From Symbiodinium kawagutii (taxonomy: Eukaryota; Sar; Dinophyceae; Suessiales; Symbiodiniaceae): a DNA stretch of 64,000 bases. The notes under the pieces are model-generated. The model saw nothing but the letters and a program-made list of their open reading frames with translations, was not told the DNA's origin and ran no database searches. The stretch is taken from NCBI GenBank assembly GCA_009767595.1, contig VSDK01025485.1, positions 1-64,000 of the forward strand, in the 5' to 3' direction. Position 1 is the stretch's first letter, and the number at the start of each line of letters is the position of its first letter. Shown here piece by piece: positions 10,550 to 20,502 of the stretch. A program made the translations under genes and the position numbers.

Positions 10550-10592
10550 GTGGTGGCATCTTCGCCGAGGCCGACCGCCACCAGTCGATAGG
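10550..10592 (+). CDS. candidate 43-nt exon
   Basis: CTAAG|G acceptor, frame GGIFAEADRHQSIG in a GC-rich island, donor ATAGG|GTGAGT. Very short, but both splice edges are consensus-like and the flanking repeats switch type across it. Confidence 0.5.
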
Positions 10593-10659
10593 GTGAGTTG
10601 GAACCAATGATTAATATTGATTAATGGCTACCCCTGGTTGATTAATAAAACTTGGTTCC

Positions 10660-10817
10660 AACTTGGTTAATCCTGGTTGATTGGTTGATTAATATTGATT
10701 AATAAACCCCTGGTTGATTAACTAGGGGGGTTCCTATTTTAATGGAAAACCAAGGCTAATAGGGGATACCCCCTATTAATAAACCTAGGGTTTAGCTTCA
10801 TCCTGGGTAGCCATTAC
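10660..10817. mobile_element. family D element
   Basis: TTGATTAACTAGGGGGGTT, then AATGGAAAACCAAGGC, then AGGGGATACCCCCTAT, then GCTTCATCCTGGGTAGCCAT. The same order of blocks occurs at 55728-55872. The left terminus is poorly kept here. Confidence 0.6.
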
Positions 10818-11082
10818 CATCAATGACAATCTGTTCTTAATCATTGGTGAGTCATCAATCTAGCAGATTGTCATTGTTGTTGATTATCATACCTAATGAG
10901 CAGATTGTCAATATAGTAATGACATCGACAACGGTGAAGAGTGGTTTAAACCGATTAAAATAGGTCAATAATCTTGTCAATGGATGTCAATGGTTGATAA
11001 CAGGGGAAAACCAGCAAGACCAGGGGGTACACCGACTGTAACCCCAAACAGTTACACGACGTTTTGGTAGATGCGAACAGCC

Positions 11083-11418
11083 AGGGGTACAGCGAAATTC
11101 GACCCACAGCTATATTTACCAACGGTGAAATTATCTCATGAGTTGATATTGTTTGATAACTGACAGGTTAACTGATCAACAAGTAATTACCAATTTTGAA
11201 GTAACTGTTGGTTAAGAAGCAATTGATGGTCGACAAACGGATATTACCGAATGGTTAACTGGTTGGTTAAAAATGGTCAGCAACTGGTTGGCTAACTGGA
11301 TATCAGCAATATTTTGCCAATGGTTGTATATTCCCTCTTCTTGTCCATATATACCAATTTCAGTAGTGGTAAGTTAATTGTTGCTTAATACTCACCAAGA
11401 GGAATCGGGAATATCAAT
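11083..11418. repeat. dispersed repeat, copy 2 (pairs with 7603-7922)
   Basis: Same order of conserved words as 7603-7922 with many substitutions and indels; ends shortly before the 33-bp tandem array. Confidence 0.65.
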
Positions 11419-11489
11419 ATTTAGCTAGGCTTGAAATAGGTGCTAGAGGCCTTAGCAAGAAACCAGCCATGTATGGTACGAGGGTGGTG

Positions 11490-11695
11490 TGGTACACATC
11501 ATCTCTTGGTACGGTACGGTTAGTACGTTTTCTTGTTTGTGGTACGGTAGGGTTGGTACGTGTTCTTCTTCTTGGTACGGTACGGTTGGTACGGTTTCTT
11601 CTTCTTGGTACGGTACGGTTGGTACGTGTTCTTCTTCTTGGTACGGTACGGTTGGTACGTGTTCTTCTTCTTGGTACGGTACGGTTGGCAATTGG
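11490..11695. repeat. 33-bp minisatellite
   Basis: About five units of GGTACGGTACGGTTGGTACG followed by a TTCTTCTTCTT tail. Because 33 is divisible by three, several phases on both strands stay open and give an 11-residue peptide repeat. I see no evidence that it is translated. Confidence 0.9.
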
Positions 11696-11924
11696 TACAT
11701 GTTTATATTCTTGGTTTGGTACCGCATGGTTGCTACACATCACATTCCATTCCACTGATTCGTTTTGGTGCTGATGGAATAGAACCTGAATTGTGTTTTT
11801 GGTGGTGCTGATTGGTTGGATGGTGGTGAGTAATTGACCGATTAAATCGTTAGTTGATAATTAGGCTAGATGCTAGACCATGAGTACTGTACTTGACCAT
11901 TTAGAGCAAATGCATCAAGTAAAA

Positions 11925-12105
11925 GCACAGCAAACGCACCAAAGCGTATCGTACAAAGTGTACCAAGCGCACCAAAGCGTACTGTACGAAGCGTACCAAG
12001 CGCACCACTGCAAGCGCACCACTGCGCACTGTACTAAGCGTACCAAGCGCACCACTGCGCACCGCACCAAGCGTACCAAACGCACCAAAGCGTACCGCAT
12101 CCCAT
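11925..12105. repeat. tandem GCACCAAAGCGTAC-type repeat
   Basis: Imperfect units alternating AAGCGTACCAAGC and GCACCAAAGCGTAC, roughly 10-27 bp long. The short open frames are artefacts. Confidence 0.8.
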
Positions 12106-12169
12106 TTTCAGCCTGATGTCAGGCACCTATTTCAGACCTAGAGAAATCAATATACCAACTATATGGCTA

Positions 12170-12266
12170 ACTGGTTTGTGGTTTTACTCACTTTTGAAAT
12201 CCCCCAATGTTTGGGATGATTGTTCCCCTTGACTTATACATATGTGGGATAACCACCAAGCAGAAT
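12170..12266. mobile_element. family C-like element (diverged)
   Basis: Left end CTGGTTTGTGGTTTTACTC and right end GATAACCACCAAGCAG resemble family C termini; the interior is diverged. Confidence 0.35.
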
Positions 12267-12326
12267 ATTGTTGGTGAGTGTTCTGCAGTGAGGTGGGTAC
12301 GGTATGGTCATGTGATGTATAGATAT

Positions 12327-12440
12327 GGGGGTTTCTCAAAATAGGGATACCCCAAAAATGGCTTGTTTAAAACATGTTTATTACTATAAATAGTTAGTAG
12401 TGGATGATTTGGGGGTACCCCTATTTCGAGAAACCACCAC
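12327..12440. mobile_element. family A TIR element
   Basis: GGGGGTTTCTCAAAATAGGG to CCCTATTTCGAGAAACCACC, with internal TTTATTACTATAAATAG. Near-complete copy. Confidence 0.75.
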
Positions 12441-12568
12441 ATGTACTGTATATCTATGTGACTATGGAGGAATATGATGGCATACCATGGCATGTCCTAT
12501 ATACAAGTAGATACATATGCTTGAGTTCTGTGAACACGCGAGGATGTCATAACTGTACCTGTGGTTCC

Positions 12569-12630
12569 CATAGCATTAACCACTGTTTTCCAACCATCAC
12601 CGTTGGTTGATGAACATTGACCCATAGCCA
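12569..12630. mobile_element. family B element, truncated
   Basis: Only the right portion: ATTAACCACTGTTTTCC, then GAACATTGACCCATAGCCA. Confidence 0.55.
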
Positions 12631-12674
12631 GATCGAAGTGAGAAGCCACCATTCTGCACTGCATTGGTCCCCAG

Positions 12675-12804
12675 CTGCATCCTGGCTGTCAGAAATGGGG
12701 CTGCAGAAACTGTGGCAAGAAAGCTGGCTGAACAGGTGGCCGGCCGAAGAGGGATGTCCTTTGGAGGACCAGGAAGTGACCAAGAAGTGTTTGTTCGACA
12801 ATAA
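12675..12804 (+). CDS. candidate exon, Ala-rich helix-like segment
   Basis: Acceptor GTCCCCAG. The frame reads SCILAVRNGAAETVARKLA then EQVAGRRGMSFGGPGSDQ, ending at TAA 12802-12804. A second frame (EMGLQKLWQESWLNRWPAE) is also open; I prefer the first on composition. No family recognised. Confidence 0.5.
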
Positions 12805-12854
12805 GAAACAAGCAGCAGCCACTATGGAGTAAACATCATGATGGTCATGATGTC

Positions 12855-12930
12855 ATGATCATGATGATGATAATGATCATCATCATCATCATCATCATCA
12901 TCAACATCACCATCATCAACATCAACATGG
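12855..12930. repeat. (ATC)n microsatellite
   Basis: Imperfect ATC/ATG run with a short palindromic CATGATGTCATGATCATG section. Confidence 0.8.
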
Positions 12931-12934
12931 GTTG

Positions 12935-13053
12935 ACCGAACCACGACACATCTTGTCATGACAGCATACCGCTGTGAGGATCATCACATGACCCTTGGCT
13001 TGACCGACTCTGGAGATCATGGCTCCTGGGTACTTCAAGGGGACATCGGCAGG
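12935..13053 (+). CDS. candidate exon 1 of a three-exon 3' gene end
   Basis: Frame WVDRTTTHLVMTAYRCEDH then GLTDSGDHGSWVLQGDIGR. A GC donor at AGG|GCCAAT joins in phase 0 to 13097. The 5' edge is unclear because the frame runs back into the (ATC)n tract. Confidence 0.5.
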
Positions 13054-13096
13054 GCCAATTGATCGGGCTCCCGTCCCACATTGGTGTTCATTGCAG

Positions 13097-13156
13097 TTTG
13101 AGAGTGGCCCCCAAATCTCAACCCTGAAGCCCAAACACGAGACAACGGAGACAGAT
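13097..13156 (+). CDS. candidate exon 2 of a three-exon 3' gene end
   Basis: Acceptor CATTGCAG. The frame FESGPQISTLKPKHETTETD is followed by GAGTAG, so either the protein stops at TAG 13160-13162 or a GA-type donor at 13157 joins to 13202 in phase 0. The preceding intron would be only 43 nt. Confidence 0.5.
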
Positions 13157-13201
13157 GAGTAGTGGAAACAGTTCCCCTGTTGCAATCAGCTTCTGACACA
13201 G

Positions 13202-13408
13202 ATGTCTGCAGCGACCCCACTGATGGAAAGCAGCCTTACCCATTTTCAAAGGGCTCAAATCGAGGCTGGATCTCACCAATCTGTGGTTCCAAAAGGAATG
13301 GTTGGAATCATTTCAGGGATAGAGTTCGTCTTACTCCAGCTCCTTGGGGCTGCTGCAAAAAGTTACTATGCATATTCTGCTGCTGAGCCTTCTTGCGCTT
13401 GTAAATAG
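13202..13408 (+). CDS. candidate terminal exon
   Basis: Acceptor CTGACACAG|ATG. The frame reads SAATPLMESSLTHFQRAQ, then a hydrophobic stretch (GIISGIEFVLLQLLGAAA), and ends Cys-rich (SAAEPSCACK) at TAG 13406-13408. It could equally be a short ORF starting at its own ATG. Confidence 0.5.
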   Translation: MSAATPLMESSLTHFQRAQIEAGSHQSVVPKGMVGIISGIEFVLLQLLGAAAKSYYAYSAAEPSCACK

Positions 13409-13591
13409 ACCAGCACCATGGAGTCTCTGTGTATGATTAACCATTCATACTTGGATGTGCAGGTAGGCTTATACCTGGGATCTGACCATGCTTATAAAGT
13501 TATGAACTTCATCCATAAGGTAGCTTATAATCCTTGTTGCCATGATTAAATCAGCCGGAATCCAAGTAACCATCATTCACCTGCCGGCGAG

Positions 13592-13663
13592 GCCGCAGCA
13601 GTGGACCGATGGCGAAATGTCAGCGAGGAGAGCAGGAGACAACTCCAAGCGGCTTCCCAAGAG
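13592..13663 (+). CDS. candidate 72-nt internal exon
   Basis: GGCGAG|G acceptor, 24 codons in phase 0 reading AAAVDRWRNVSEESRRQLQ, donor AGAG|GTAGGG. Helix-forming, charged composition with both splice edges good. The function is unknown. Confidence 0.6.
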
Positions 13664-14080
13664 GTAGGGCGCAGCGGGGGCGCTTGCGCTGTGGCGAGCG
13701 CGCGATGGGTTGATATATGGTCAGTGCCAGGACTCAATCATAGGGGTTCATGAATTCAAAACAGACGAGCACCAACTACACCCTGGCGATCTAACATAGT
13801 GGATAATCCACCGTTTGTAGATTACTTACCTATTGGAAATGTTGATTTTCCATTGCCAGGTTGGTTCACCAGAGGGTATATGGAGTAACTAATGCTTCAT
13901 ATTTGTTGAGCATGGTGAATGGTATCTATTTGTTGACCATGGTTGACCATACATTCGTTGACCATGGTGACTTCCGACTTGGAATTGGTGGTGGATGCTG
14001 ATGAAGCTCATGGATTCCATGGTTGACAATGTGATGGATCGTTCATGGTCAATCCCCAGTCTGTCCCCCGTGAATTCCAG

Positions 14081-14318
14081 GTTTTGCAGAACTGGTTGCT
14101 ACACTGCCATGATTCGTGTCTGTTTCAGGGGGTGTCTTTCTTGGGGAGACTTCTTCACAACAGATACAGGGAGATTTATCAAGATTTATACATGTGCATA
14201 TGATAGAATTATATACTTGCTGTATGAAGACATGAACCGACTGGATGGCGTGGAGATTGTCGGCGAAATGACAAGGAGAGTCGTCACCTCACCCGCCAAT
14301 TCCTACCATCGTCGATGA
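14081..14318 (+). CDS. candidate exon with internal frame change
   Basis: After ATTCCAG|G the frame reads VLQNWLLHCHDSCLFQGVS then FLGRLLHNRYREIYQDLYM. From about 14200 the coding look moves to the next frame (IIYLLYEDMNRLDGVEIVG), ending at TGA 14316-14318. A one-base indel near 14200 or a cryptic intron is needed. No family recognised. Confidence 0.45.
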
Positions 14319-14589
14319 TTCATCACCAAATCACACTGAAGTATTAACTAATTGTCACCCAAAAGCTGCTGAGCAACTACCAGGTGATTTATTATTCTCG
14401 AAAGCAAAACTCAGTATTGATAGTTGGGTAACTGGTAACAATAGCGCACTATTCGGAAACTTTTAGCCAGCTGAAAATCCACATCAAGTATGTATGGAAG
14501 ATCGATATTAGTAACTCCCATACGGTAGAACACCAGCTTCGCAGAAAGAGGGTGTTCCAAAAATAGCCTTGTGGACCTACGATGCTTGA

Positions 14590-14760
14590 TGATCATGAAC
14601 CGTTATTCACCAATTGTTCACCATCATTGACCATGATGACTCAATTCATCAAGTATGTATTAGTGAACCACTATGTATTCACCACCATTGAACCACTATT
14701 CACCACCATTGAACCACTATTCACCATGTATCAAGCAGTATTCGCCACCCATCATTGGCT
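14590..14760. other. CACCATTGAACCACTA-type tandem words
   Basis: Imperfect repeat of CACCATTGAACCACTATT, three clear copies, directly upstream of the exon at 14841. A good example of the CCA-type repeats that precede exons. Confidence 0.6.
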
Positions 14761-14840
14761 GAAGTCATTCCCATCACCAACCCCATCTGGACCCACCATC
14801 GTTGACCAAGCAACATCACCGGTGGCTCGGCCGTGTGCAG

Positions 14841-14938
14841 GTTGAGCAGCTCAAAGAAGAGCCGCTCAGATGCGCTGGTCCAACGACATTTGTTTGGGAG
14901 ATTCTGTGGTGGAAAATACGCTGGGCTTTAACAGTTAG
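14841..14938 (+). CDS. candidate internal exon
   Basis: Acceptor GTGTGCAG|G, frame VEQLKEEPLRCAGPTTFVW then EILWWKIRWALTVR, donor TTAG|GTGTTA. CCATTGAACC-type repeats lie upstream and TGGTTGAATAG-type downstream. Confidence 0.55.
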
Positions 14939-15346
14939 GTGTTACGGATAGTATCCGATAATAAATAGATAGTAGATGAACAATGATGGATAATGAATAG
15001 TGGATGATCGTTAGATGATTGGTTAACAGTTATTTTGACGAATGATATGGAGTGGTTGAATAGTAAATTGTGGATGATCGTTAGATGATCGTCAGCCAAT
15101 GGTTCATTACTGATAAATGAATGATCAACTGCTGTTTGGCTGACGCTTGTGTAATGCTTGTTCAAAATGCATGATGGTTGACACTCGTCAAAGATACTGG
15201 TCGCTATTCATGGCTAATAGTGGTAAACAACGATTCACAATGGTTGTGTGATGATGGTTGATAAGCTGATAGTGCTTATGGAGGTGAACAACTAATGGTC
15301 GATAGCTGTGAGGACAGTTGGATGAAGGACTCATGAGTGCTGGCAG

Positions 15347-15470
15347 GTTGGTTGAGGATGATGATCGGATCCACCTGGCTGATACCGACCAGAAGTGACT
15401 GCGCATCCCTTACCAGGCTCGTTGGTGGTGGCACCTTGTCCAGTTCAATGGTGCCTATAAACCATCCAAG
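15347..15470 (+). CDS. candidate exon with in-frame TGA
   Basis: After TGGCAG|G the frame reads LVEDDDRIHLADTDQK, meets TGA at 15396-15398 and stays open and protein-like (LRIPYQARWWWHLVQFNGA) up to the family B element. It may be an exon ending at the TGA, or a decayed or recoded frame (see findings). Confidence 0.35.
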
Positions 15471-15480
15471 TTCACTACCA

Positions 15481-15603
15481 TATGGCTATGGGTCAAGCCA
15501 TTAACCAACCAACTAATGGGGGATAATAACCAGTAATAATAGGGAAAACAATGGTTAATGATAGGGGAACCAGGGGTACAGGGTTTTGACCTGCAGCCAT
15601 ATT
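15481..15603. mobile_element. family B TIR element
   Basis: CATATGGCTATGGGTCAAG to TTTTGACCTGCAGCCATAT, with internal GGAAAACAATGGTTAATG and GGGGAACCAGGGGTACAGGG. Confidence 0.75.
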
Positions 15604-15713
15604 ACCTCCAAGTTCAATAACCATCGTTTATAGGGAAACCGCCATTTTTGCGGGTGCACACCATTTTTTGGGACAAAACCTGGTGACATTTTCGCCGCCA
15701 TGGTTTAAAAAAG

Positions 15714-15785
15714 GGACCCAGCCTGGTTCATTGACAAAGATTCACGTGGGTTATGTGTGAAGCTGGGAGATGATGCACATTGGTT
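15714..15785 (+). CDS. candidate exon
   Basis: AAAAAG|G acceptor, frame DPAWFIDKDSRGLCVKLGD then DAHWF; the frame stays open to TGA near 15876 but loses GC contrast. Probable donors are at TTG|GT or TTT|GT near 15782. Confidence 0.45.
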
Positions 15786-16014
15786 TGTATATTCTTGTAG
15801 CTGTCTCTACACAGAAACACATTTTGCATATGCGCAAAGCTCATATGGGTTGCTTCTTGTTTCATGTTTTAGTGGGTGAGACTTGGTGCATAGTGCGTTC
15901 CCATCTTCGTTTGATTGTTTTCTCTATGTTTCTACAGATATGAAAAACCATTTCCGCGGGGCCTTCAGTTTAGGCGCCGAAGCCACGTTGTTTTGTTGAT
16001 AATCTTGATGTCAT

Positions 16015-16590
16015 ATGAATGGAGCCCGTGTGGTTGATCAGTTTGTTGGTGGTTCGACATTCATTGGTCTATTGGGGTCAGTGGGGACATCATGCTCCGG
16101 GCAAACCTCCTGGGCGGAAAAAATGAATTTCAGGCCAACAGCCCTTTTAATCCTCTTTGTTGTAAGGACGGGGGTGCAGCCGAAAGATGACAGTTTCAAG
16201 TTTCACAGTTCTTCGGGGTCGAAAGATGCTCCAAATTGGCCGGTTGCCAATTGCTATTGGCTTGGATATGATTTGGATACTCCCCACATCTTCAAGATGC
16301 TCCAAATTGCCGGGTTTCCGAAACGACTCCCTCGAGAACGGTGGGCTCCCGACCCGGCGAGACATGGGCCTCATGGGATCCCTGCCGGGCCGGGACCTGG
16401 CCCATCGGGCGACCTGGGACCCACCAGGTTGTCGCAGTGTCACGAAGAGTTGGCCAAGCGCAAGGCGGAAACTTTCGTTGAGCTGGGGCAGCTGGGGCAG
16501 CTGGGGGATGGAGCAGATGCGGTGGTTGATGGATGGTGCTGGGGGATGAATGATGGAGCTGATCAGCTGAGTTTTCGAGTGGCAAAATGA
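16015..16590 (+). CDS. open frame of 191 codons; 16428-16515 is the best exon candidate
   Basis: Continuous frame from ATG to TGA. The most exon-like part begins at CCCACCAG|G (16428), reading LSQCHEELAKRKAETFVEL and then tandem GQLGQLG. The middle (16300-16427) is GC-rich and also coding-like in another frame (FRNDSLENGGLPTRRDMG). The block AGATGCTCCAAATTG occurs twice (16224, 16293). Function unknown. Confidence 0.45.
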   Translation: MNGARVVDQFVGGSTFIGLLGSVGTSCSGQTSWAEKMNFRPTALLILFVVRTGVQPKDDSFKFHSSSGSKDAPNWPVANCYWLGYDLDTPHIFKMLQIAGFPKRLPRERWAPDPARHGPHGIPAGPGPGPSGDLGPTRLSQCHEELAKRKAETFVELGQLGQLGDGADAVVDGWCWGMNDGADQLSFRVAK

Positions 16591-16839
16591 TGGTTGATGT
16601 TTAAGGAATGATCAGCTTGTAAGGGTGAAGTGGTGAATGATGTTTGATTGATGGTTCATGTGTGATGTTGGTAAACTACTGAGCTGAGAATCATAAACCA
16701 ACCGTTATGAACATTGTTCGACCAGTATGAATTATTGATGGCCAAGTGAGCGCACCGTTGATGGTCAACCTCTAGGTTCCATGATAAACTGGTTGCGTGA
16801 AAGCCATCACCATTTTCAAGCTTGGTGTTTACCAGCTAT

Positions 16840-16943
16840 TTTTTCTAAAAAATGGGAAACCCCAAAAAATGGTGTTTTTTACTCTAAATAGCTAATAATC
16901 ATAAAGGATGATGTGGGAGTACCCCTATTTTGAGAAACACCAA
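16840..16943. mobile_element. family A TIR element
   Basis: Left end CTATTTTTTCTAAAAAATGG, core TTTTTTACTCTAAATAGC, right end CCCCTATTTTGAGAAACACC. Confidence 0.65.
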
Positions 16944-17220
16944 TGTCTACGATTTTCCACACAAACAGGGCAATGTTTACCCGAGAGTAATTAACCAATA
17001 CACAGTCACCAGCATCAGTTTGTAGGTGTTCTCATCATTCACTACCTGTGAGTATTGAGTCAAAGTAGGTATGTCTAATGTTTGTCAATATTGAAGTACG
17101 AGTAGGTATCATTCAAGTATAGGTTTAGCTGTTACATTCTGACAGGCAAACAAGATTGATAGATCAGGTACATTCATAGGTATATCTTAATATCTTAATC
17201 GAAGGAAGTTTAGAAGTCTA

Positions 17221-17360
17221 ACTTCCGACAATATGGACAACTCAGCTAGGGTAGATCGCCTCAGCAGATGTGTGAAAGAAGAGATGTGACTCAGCTAGGG
17301 TAGATCGCCAGAGCAGATGTGCGAAAGAAGAGATGTGTGAAAGAAGAGATGTGCGAAAGA
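17221..17360. repeat. local tandem duplication (CTCAGCTAGGGTAGATCGCC)
   Basis: The block CTCAGCTAGGGTAGATCGCC followed by CAGATGTG and GAAAGAAGAGATG is duplicated, with further GAAAGAAGAGATGTG units after it. Confidence 0.75.
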
Positions 17361-17404
17361 TGAGAATGCGAGCGCGCCGAAATGTTAGGAAAGTCGCGAA
17401 GTGC

Positions 17405-18285
17405 TGTGTTTTGCAAGGTTTTGTGCCTCATGGGCGTCCAGAAGGGTACCTCGCTAAAGCGGCGGGTGCGGAGCACCGTGGCGGAAGGTGTGTGCAAAAA
17501 TCGTGAAAAAACCTAGGCGCGAAGCACATTTGGAAGTCAAAATCGTAAAAACATGTCAGGTCCGGAGCACTTTTGGGAGATGTAACTTGGAAAATCGTGC
17601 AAAAACCTAGGCGCGAAGCACATTTGGAAGTCAAAATCGTAAAAACATGTCACCTTCGGAGCACTTTTGGAAGTTGCAACTCGCAAAATCGTGAAAAAAC
17701 CTAGGCGCGAAGCACATTTGCAAGTCAAAATCGTAAAAACACTACATGTTCGGAGCACTTTTGTGACTCATGATTCTCAAAGCTGGCACGCTGCCTGCGC
17801 GCGAAGCAAATTTTTAAGATAAAATCTTGTACCAAAATAAAAACTGCAATTTTACCAGCGTTTCGGGCCACTTTTCGGAGATGTCATATGATCATGAAAA
17901 TTGGCACGCCGCCTGCGCGCGAAGCACATTCTCACGTCCGAAGTCGCAAAAACTCGTGGTTTTTAACAAGTTTTGAAAGTTGCATGTCCGAAAAAGTGCA
18001 CGCGGCCAGGGCGAGAAGCACATTTTGAAGCAAATGTGTCAAAACACAGCACGTTTTGACACTTTTTGAACACAGGAGACAAAAGTAGGAAAACACTTGC
18101 GTTTCGCGTCACTTTTCGTGATTTATGTGGCCAAAATGTGCACAACGCTTGCGCGCCAAGCACATTTGCAGGTCAAAAGTAGCAAAACACTTGATGATCG
18201 GAACACCTTTGCAAGGTCCAATTATCAAAAGTGGCCAAACACCTAGATGCAAAACACTTCATGATCGAAGCACATTTGGAAGGTA
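17405..18285. repeat. satellite of about 95 bp with decay gradient
   Basis: Eight or more units marked by GCGCGAAGCACATTTGGAAG and GGAGCACTTTTG. Units at about 17505, 17600 and 17694 are close copies; later ones diverge and vary in length (about 93-140 bp). The minus strand stays open over short stretches (motif CFAPRF) because of the repeat. Confidence 0.85.
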
Positions 18286-18915
18286 AATGAATAGATAGAC
18301 GAAAGATGGCTAGACAAAGAGGTAGCCAGATAGATCGACAAGTCGATAGTCAGATCGATGGGTGGCTAGATGGATAGTCAGATACATAGATGCATCGATG
18401 GATGAATAGATGGATCGCTAGATGGATGGTAGTCAGATCGATGGGTGGCTAGATGGATAGTCAGATACATAGATGCATCGATGGATAGATAGATGGATGG
18501 ATAGATAGATAGATAGATAGATGGAATAGACAGACAATTGGATAGCCAGATTCAGATGGCTAGATGGGTCGATAGATAGACAGATAGGTAGACGAAACGA
18601 GAGTCACGTAGAAAAGTAGATAGATAGTCAGGTAGATAGACAGAAAGATAGACAGATGGACACATAGATGATCAGACAAATAATTCGGTAGATAGATAGA
18701 CAGATAGATAGATAGGCAGATAGATAAATAGATAGATGGACAGGTCGATAGATAGATACATAGACAGAAAGATGACGAGATAGATAGTGAGGTAGATAGA
18801 AAGACAAGTACATAGGCAGATAGATAAACGAATAGATCATCAGATAGATAGATAGATAGTCAGACAGACAGAAAGAAAACTGATCCACTGATAGAAAGAT
18901 AGCTAGACAGATAGG
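18286..18915. repeat. (GATA)n-rich microsatellite block
   Basis: Interrupted GATA/GATG/GACA tetranucleotides over about 630 bp. Within it a larger block holding CAGATCGATGGGTGGCTAGA is repeated. Confidence 0.9.
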
Positions 18916-18990
18916 CTGCCAGTCAAGTGGCCAGATCGATGCTCACATTGTCGCAACCACAACTGCACACTCCTATAGTGCTCCTATCTT

Positions 18991-19262
18991 GGAAACTTCC
19001 GCCACCGCCTTGTGCGGTACTACTGGTATCAAGATCTAATCTAATGATATTTGTGATTCATAGCTCATCCTGACATTCATGGGTAGAACATCCTTATTTT
19101 TTTTGCTGTCAGCTGACCCGGGACCTACCTGGCATGGCAATAGCATCCCGAAAAAACTGGATTGCATTTACAAATGGTTGGTTGACTAATATTTTTCATA
19201 GGGGTTGAAACCAACAACCAGAACTGGCTGGTTGGTGGTCTCAATGGTTTCAATTCTAGAAA
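18991..19262. other. spacer with dispersed 40-bp motif and family C fragments
   Basis: 18991-19033 matches window positions 1-43 (GGAAACTTCCGCC.., TACTACTGGTA). Family C termini occur at about 19170-19222 (AAATGGTTGGTTGACTAAT to TTGAAACCAACAACCAG). No gene called. Confidence 0.5.
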
Positions 19263-19263
19263 C

Positions 19264-19369
19264 TGGTTTCTCAAGCCATAGGGGACCCCAGAGTTATGGT
19301 TTATTACTATAAATGGTCGATACTGAGGATTATAACTGGCGGTAGCCCCATGACTTGAGAAACACCCAT
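19264..19369. mobile_element. family A TIR element
   Basis: TGGTTTCTCAAGCCATAGGG to CCATGACTTGAGAAACACCC, with internal TTTATTACTATAAATGG. Confidence 0.7.
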
Positions 19370-19524
19370 TTGGGTCTTACTGTTCCTTATCACCCCTTAT
19401 TATTCACCATTCTTAGCCAGTACTAGCCAGTATTACACGTACTAGCCATTAAGTTGGGATGATCATTTTCATTATCAGCCTTATTAGCTCATTAGCTTCA
19501 AGATGCCTCGAGCTTGCCTAGCAG

Positions 19525-19600
19525 GTCATCAACGTCGCAGCACATGGTGGGTGTCCCTAGCGCCCTCCGCTCGGCCCAGAAGCCTGGTGGCGCCACCAGG
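19525..19600 (+). CDS. candidate internal exon
   Basis: GCCTAGCAG|G acceptor, frame SSTSQHMVGVPSALRSAQK then PGGATR, donor CCAGG|GTGAGC. GC-rich island with consensus-like edges. A second frame (MPRACLAGHQRRS) is open upstream. Confidence 0.55.
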
Positions 19601-19682
19601 GTGAGCTGAGCCCGTGTGGCGCGGTGAACGAAGCCTGACTAAACCATGGCGGCTTGCCATGCATGGGGCGTGCACATCCAAG

Positions 19683-19786
19683 TGGTTTCTCAAAATAGGG
19701 GTACCCCAAAAAAAGGTGGTTTATTACTATAAATGACTAGTAATTAATGGATGATTAAGGGGTACCCCTATTTTGAGAAACCACCA
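19683..19786. mobile_element. family A TIR element (near-consensus)
   Basis: GTGGTTTCTCAAAATAGGGG and its reverse complement CCCCTATTTTGAGAAACCAC, with core TTTATTACTATAAATGAC. One of the most intact copies. Confidence 0.8.
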
Positions 19787-20068
19787 AATAGGGATACTGA
19801 AAATCCACTGGAACGAAGCGGTAGCAAGTTCAGCATCCATCTATATCCATCCTATTATTCATAGGTTCGCAGTTAGCAGCCTATTGTCAATTGGCTACTA
19901 CTGTGGCATCATTATCGATTATTCACCATTATAACGACTATTGCCATCGATCGTTAACCATTCAAGAACCATCAACCAGTATATAGTTGCCCATGATTTT
20001 TTCCCGTGAATCAACCGTTGACCATCATCAAGTTTCATCATTCAACAAACATATCATTTCTTCAACCA

Positions 20069-20177
20069 TATGGGTGTTTATCAAAATAGGGGTACCCCCA
20101 AATCATCCATTAGTAGTTATTTCTAATAATAAACCAACCATTTTTGGGGGTTCCCCTATGGCTTAAGAAACCACCAT
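20069..20177. mobile_element. family A TIR element
   Basis: TATGGGTGTTTATCAAAATA to ATGGCTTAAGAAACCACCAT, core in the orientation AATAATAAACCAACCATTTT. Ends 33 bases before an exon. Confidence 0.75.
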
Positions 20178-20210
20178 ATCATTCACCATCCAACAGCCAT
20201 GGATTCCCAG

Positions 20211-20321
20211 ATTCACCGGCAGCGCAGCTCGAAAAACCATGGCACCTTCATCAACCGAGGCCCCGACCTCCGTTTGAAATGGCTGGAAGATGGACCACTG
20301 CCTTGGCCTCGGCGGAGTTCG
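20211..20321 (+). CDS. candidate 111-nt internal exon
   Basis: Acceptor GATTCCCAG, 37 codons in phase 0 reading IHRQRSSKNHGTFINRGPD then LRLKWLEDGPLPWPRRSS, donor TTCG|GTAGGG. Basic, mixed composition. Preceded closely by a family A element and followed by another at 20371. No family recognised. Confidence 0.6.
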
Positions 20322-20370
20322 GTAGGGGCAGCGCATCCCGCAGGGTTTTGGTACCGACGTATATTGGGCG

Positions 20371-20473
20371 GGGGGGTTCTTTAAGTCATGGGGAACCCCC
20401 AAAGCTATCCTTGGTTTATTACTATCAGTGGTTAAGAAACTGGATGATCGTACCCCTAGTTTGAGAAACCACA
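20371..20473. mobile_element. family A TIR element
   Basis: GGGGGGTTCTTTAAGTCATG to CCTAGTTTGAGAAACCACA, core TTTATTACTATCAGTGG. Confidence 0.65.
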
Positions 20474-20502
20474 TGGGATATCTAAGCATCTAACCTGAAC
20501 AG

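Noticed and set aside
11414-11811. Five overlapping open frames with 11-residue repeats
   Set aside because: The 33-bp unit keeps all frames open; no ordinary protein sequence flanks it.
18628-18888. Ser/Tyr/Leu-rich minus frame
   Set aside because: Product of the GATA tetranucleotide block.
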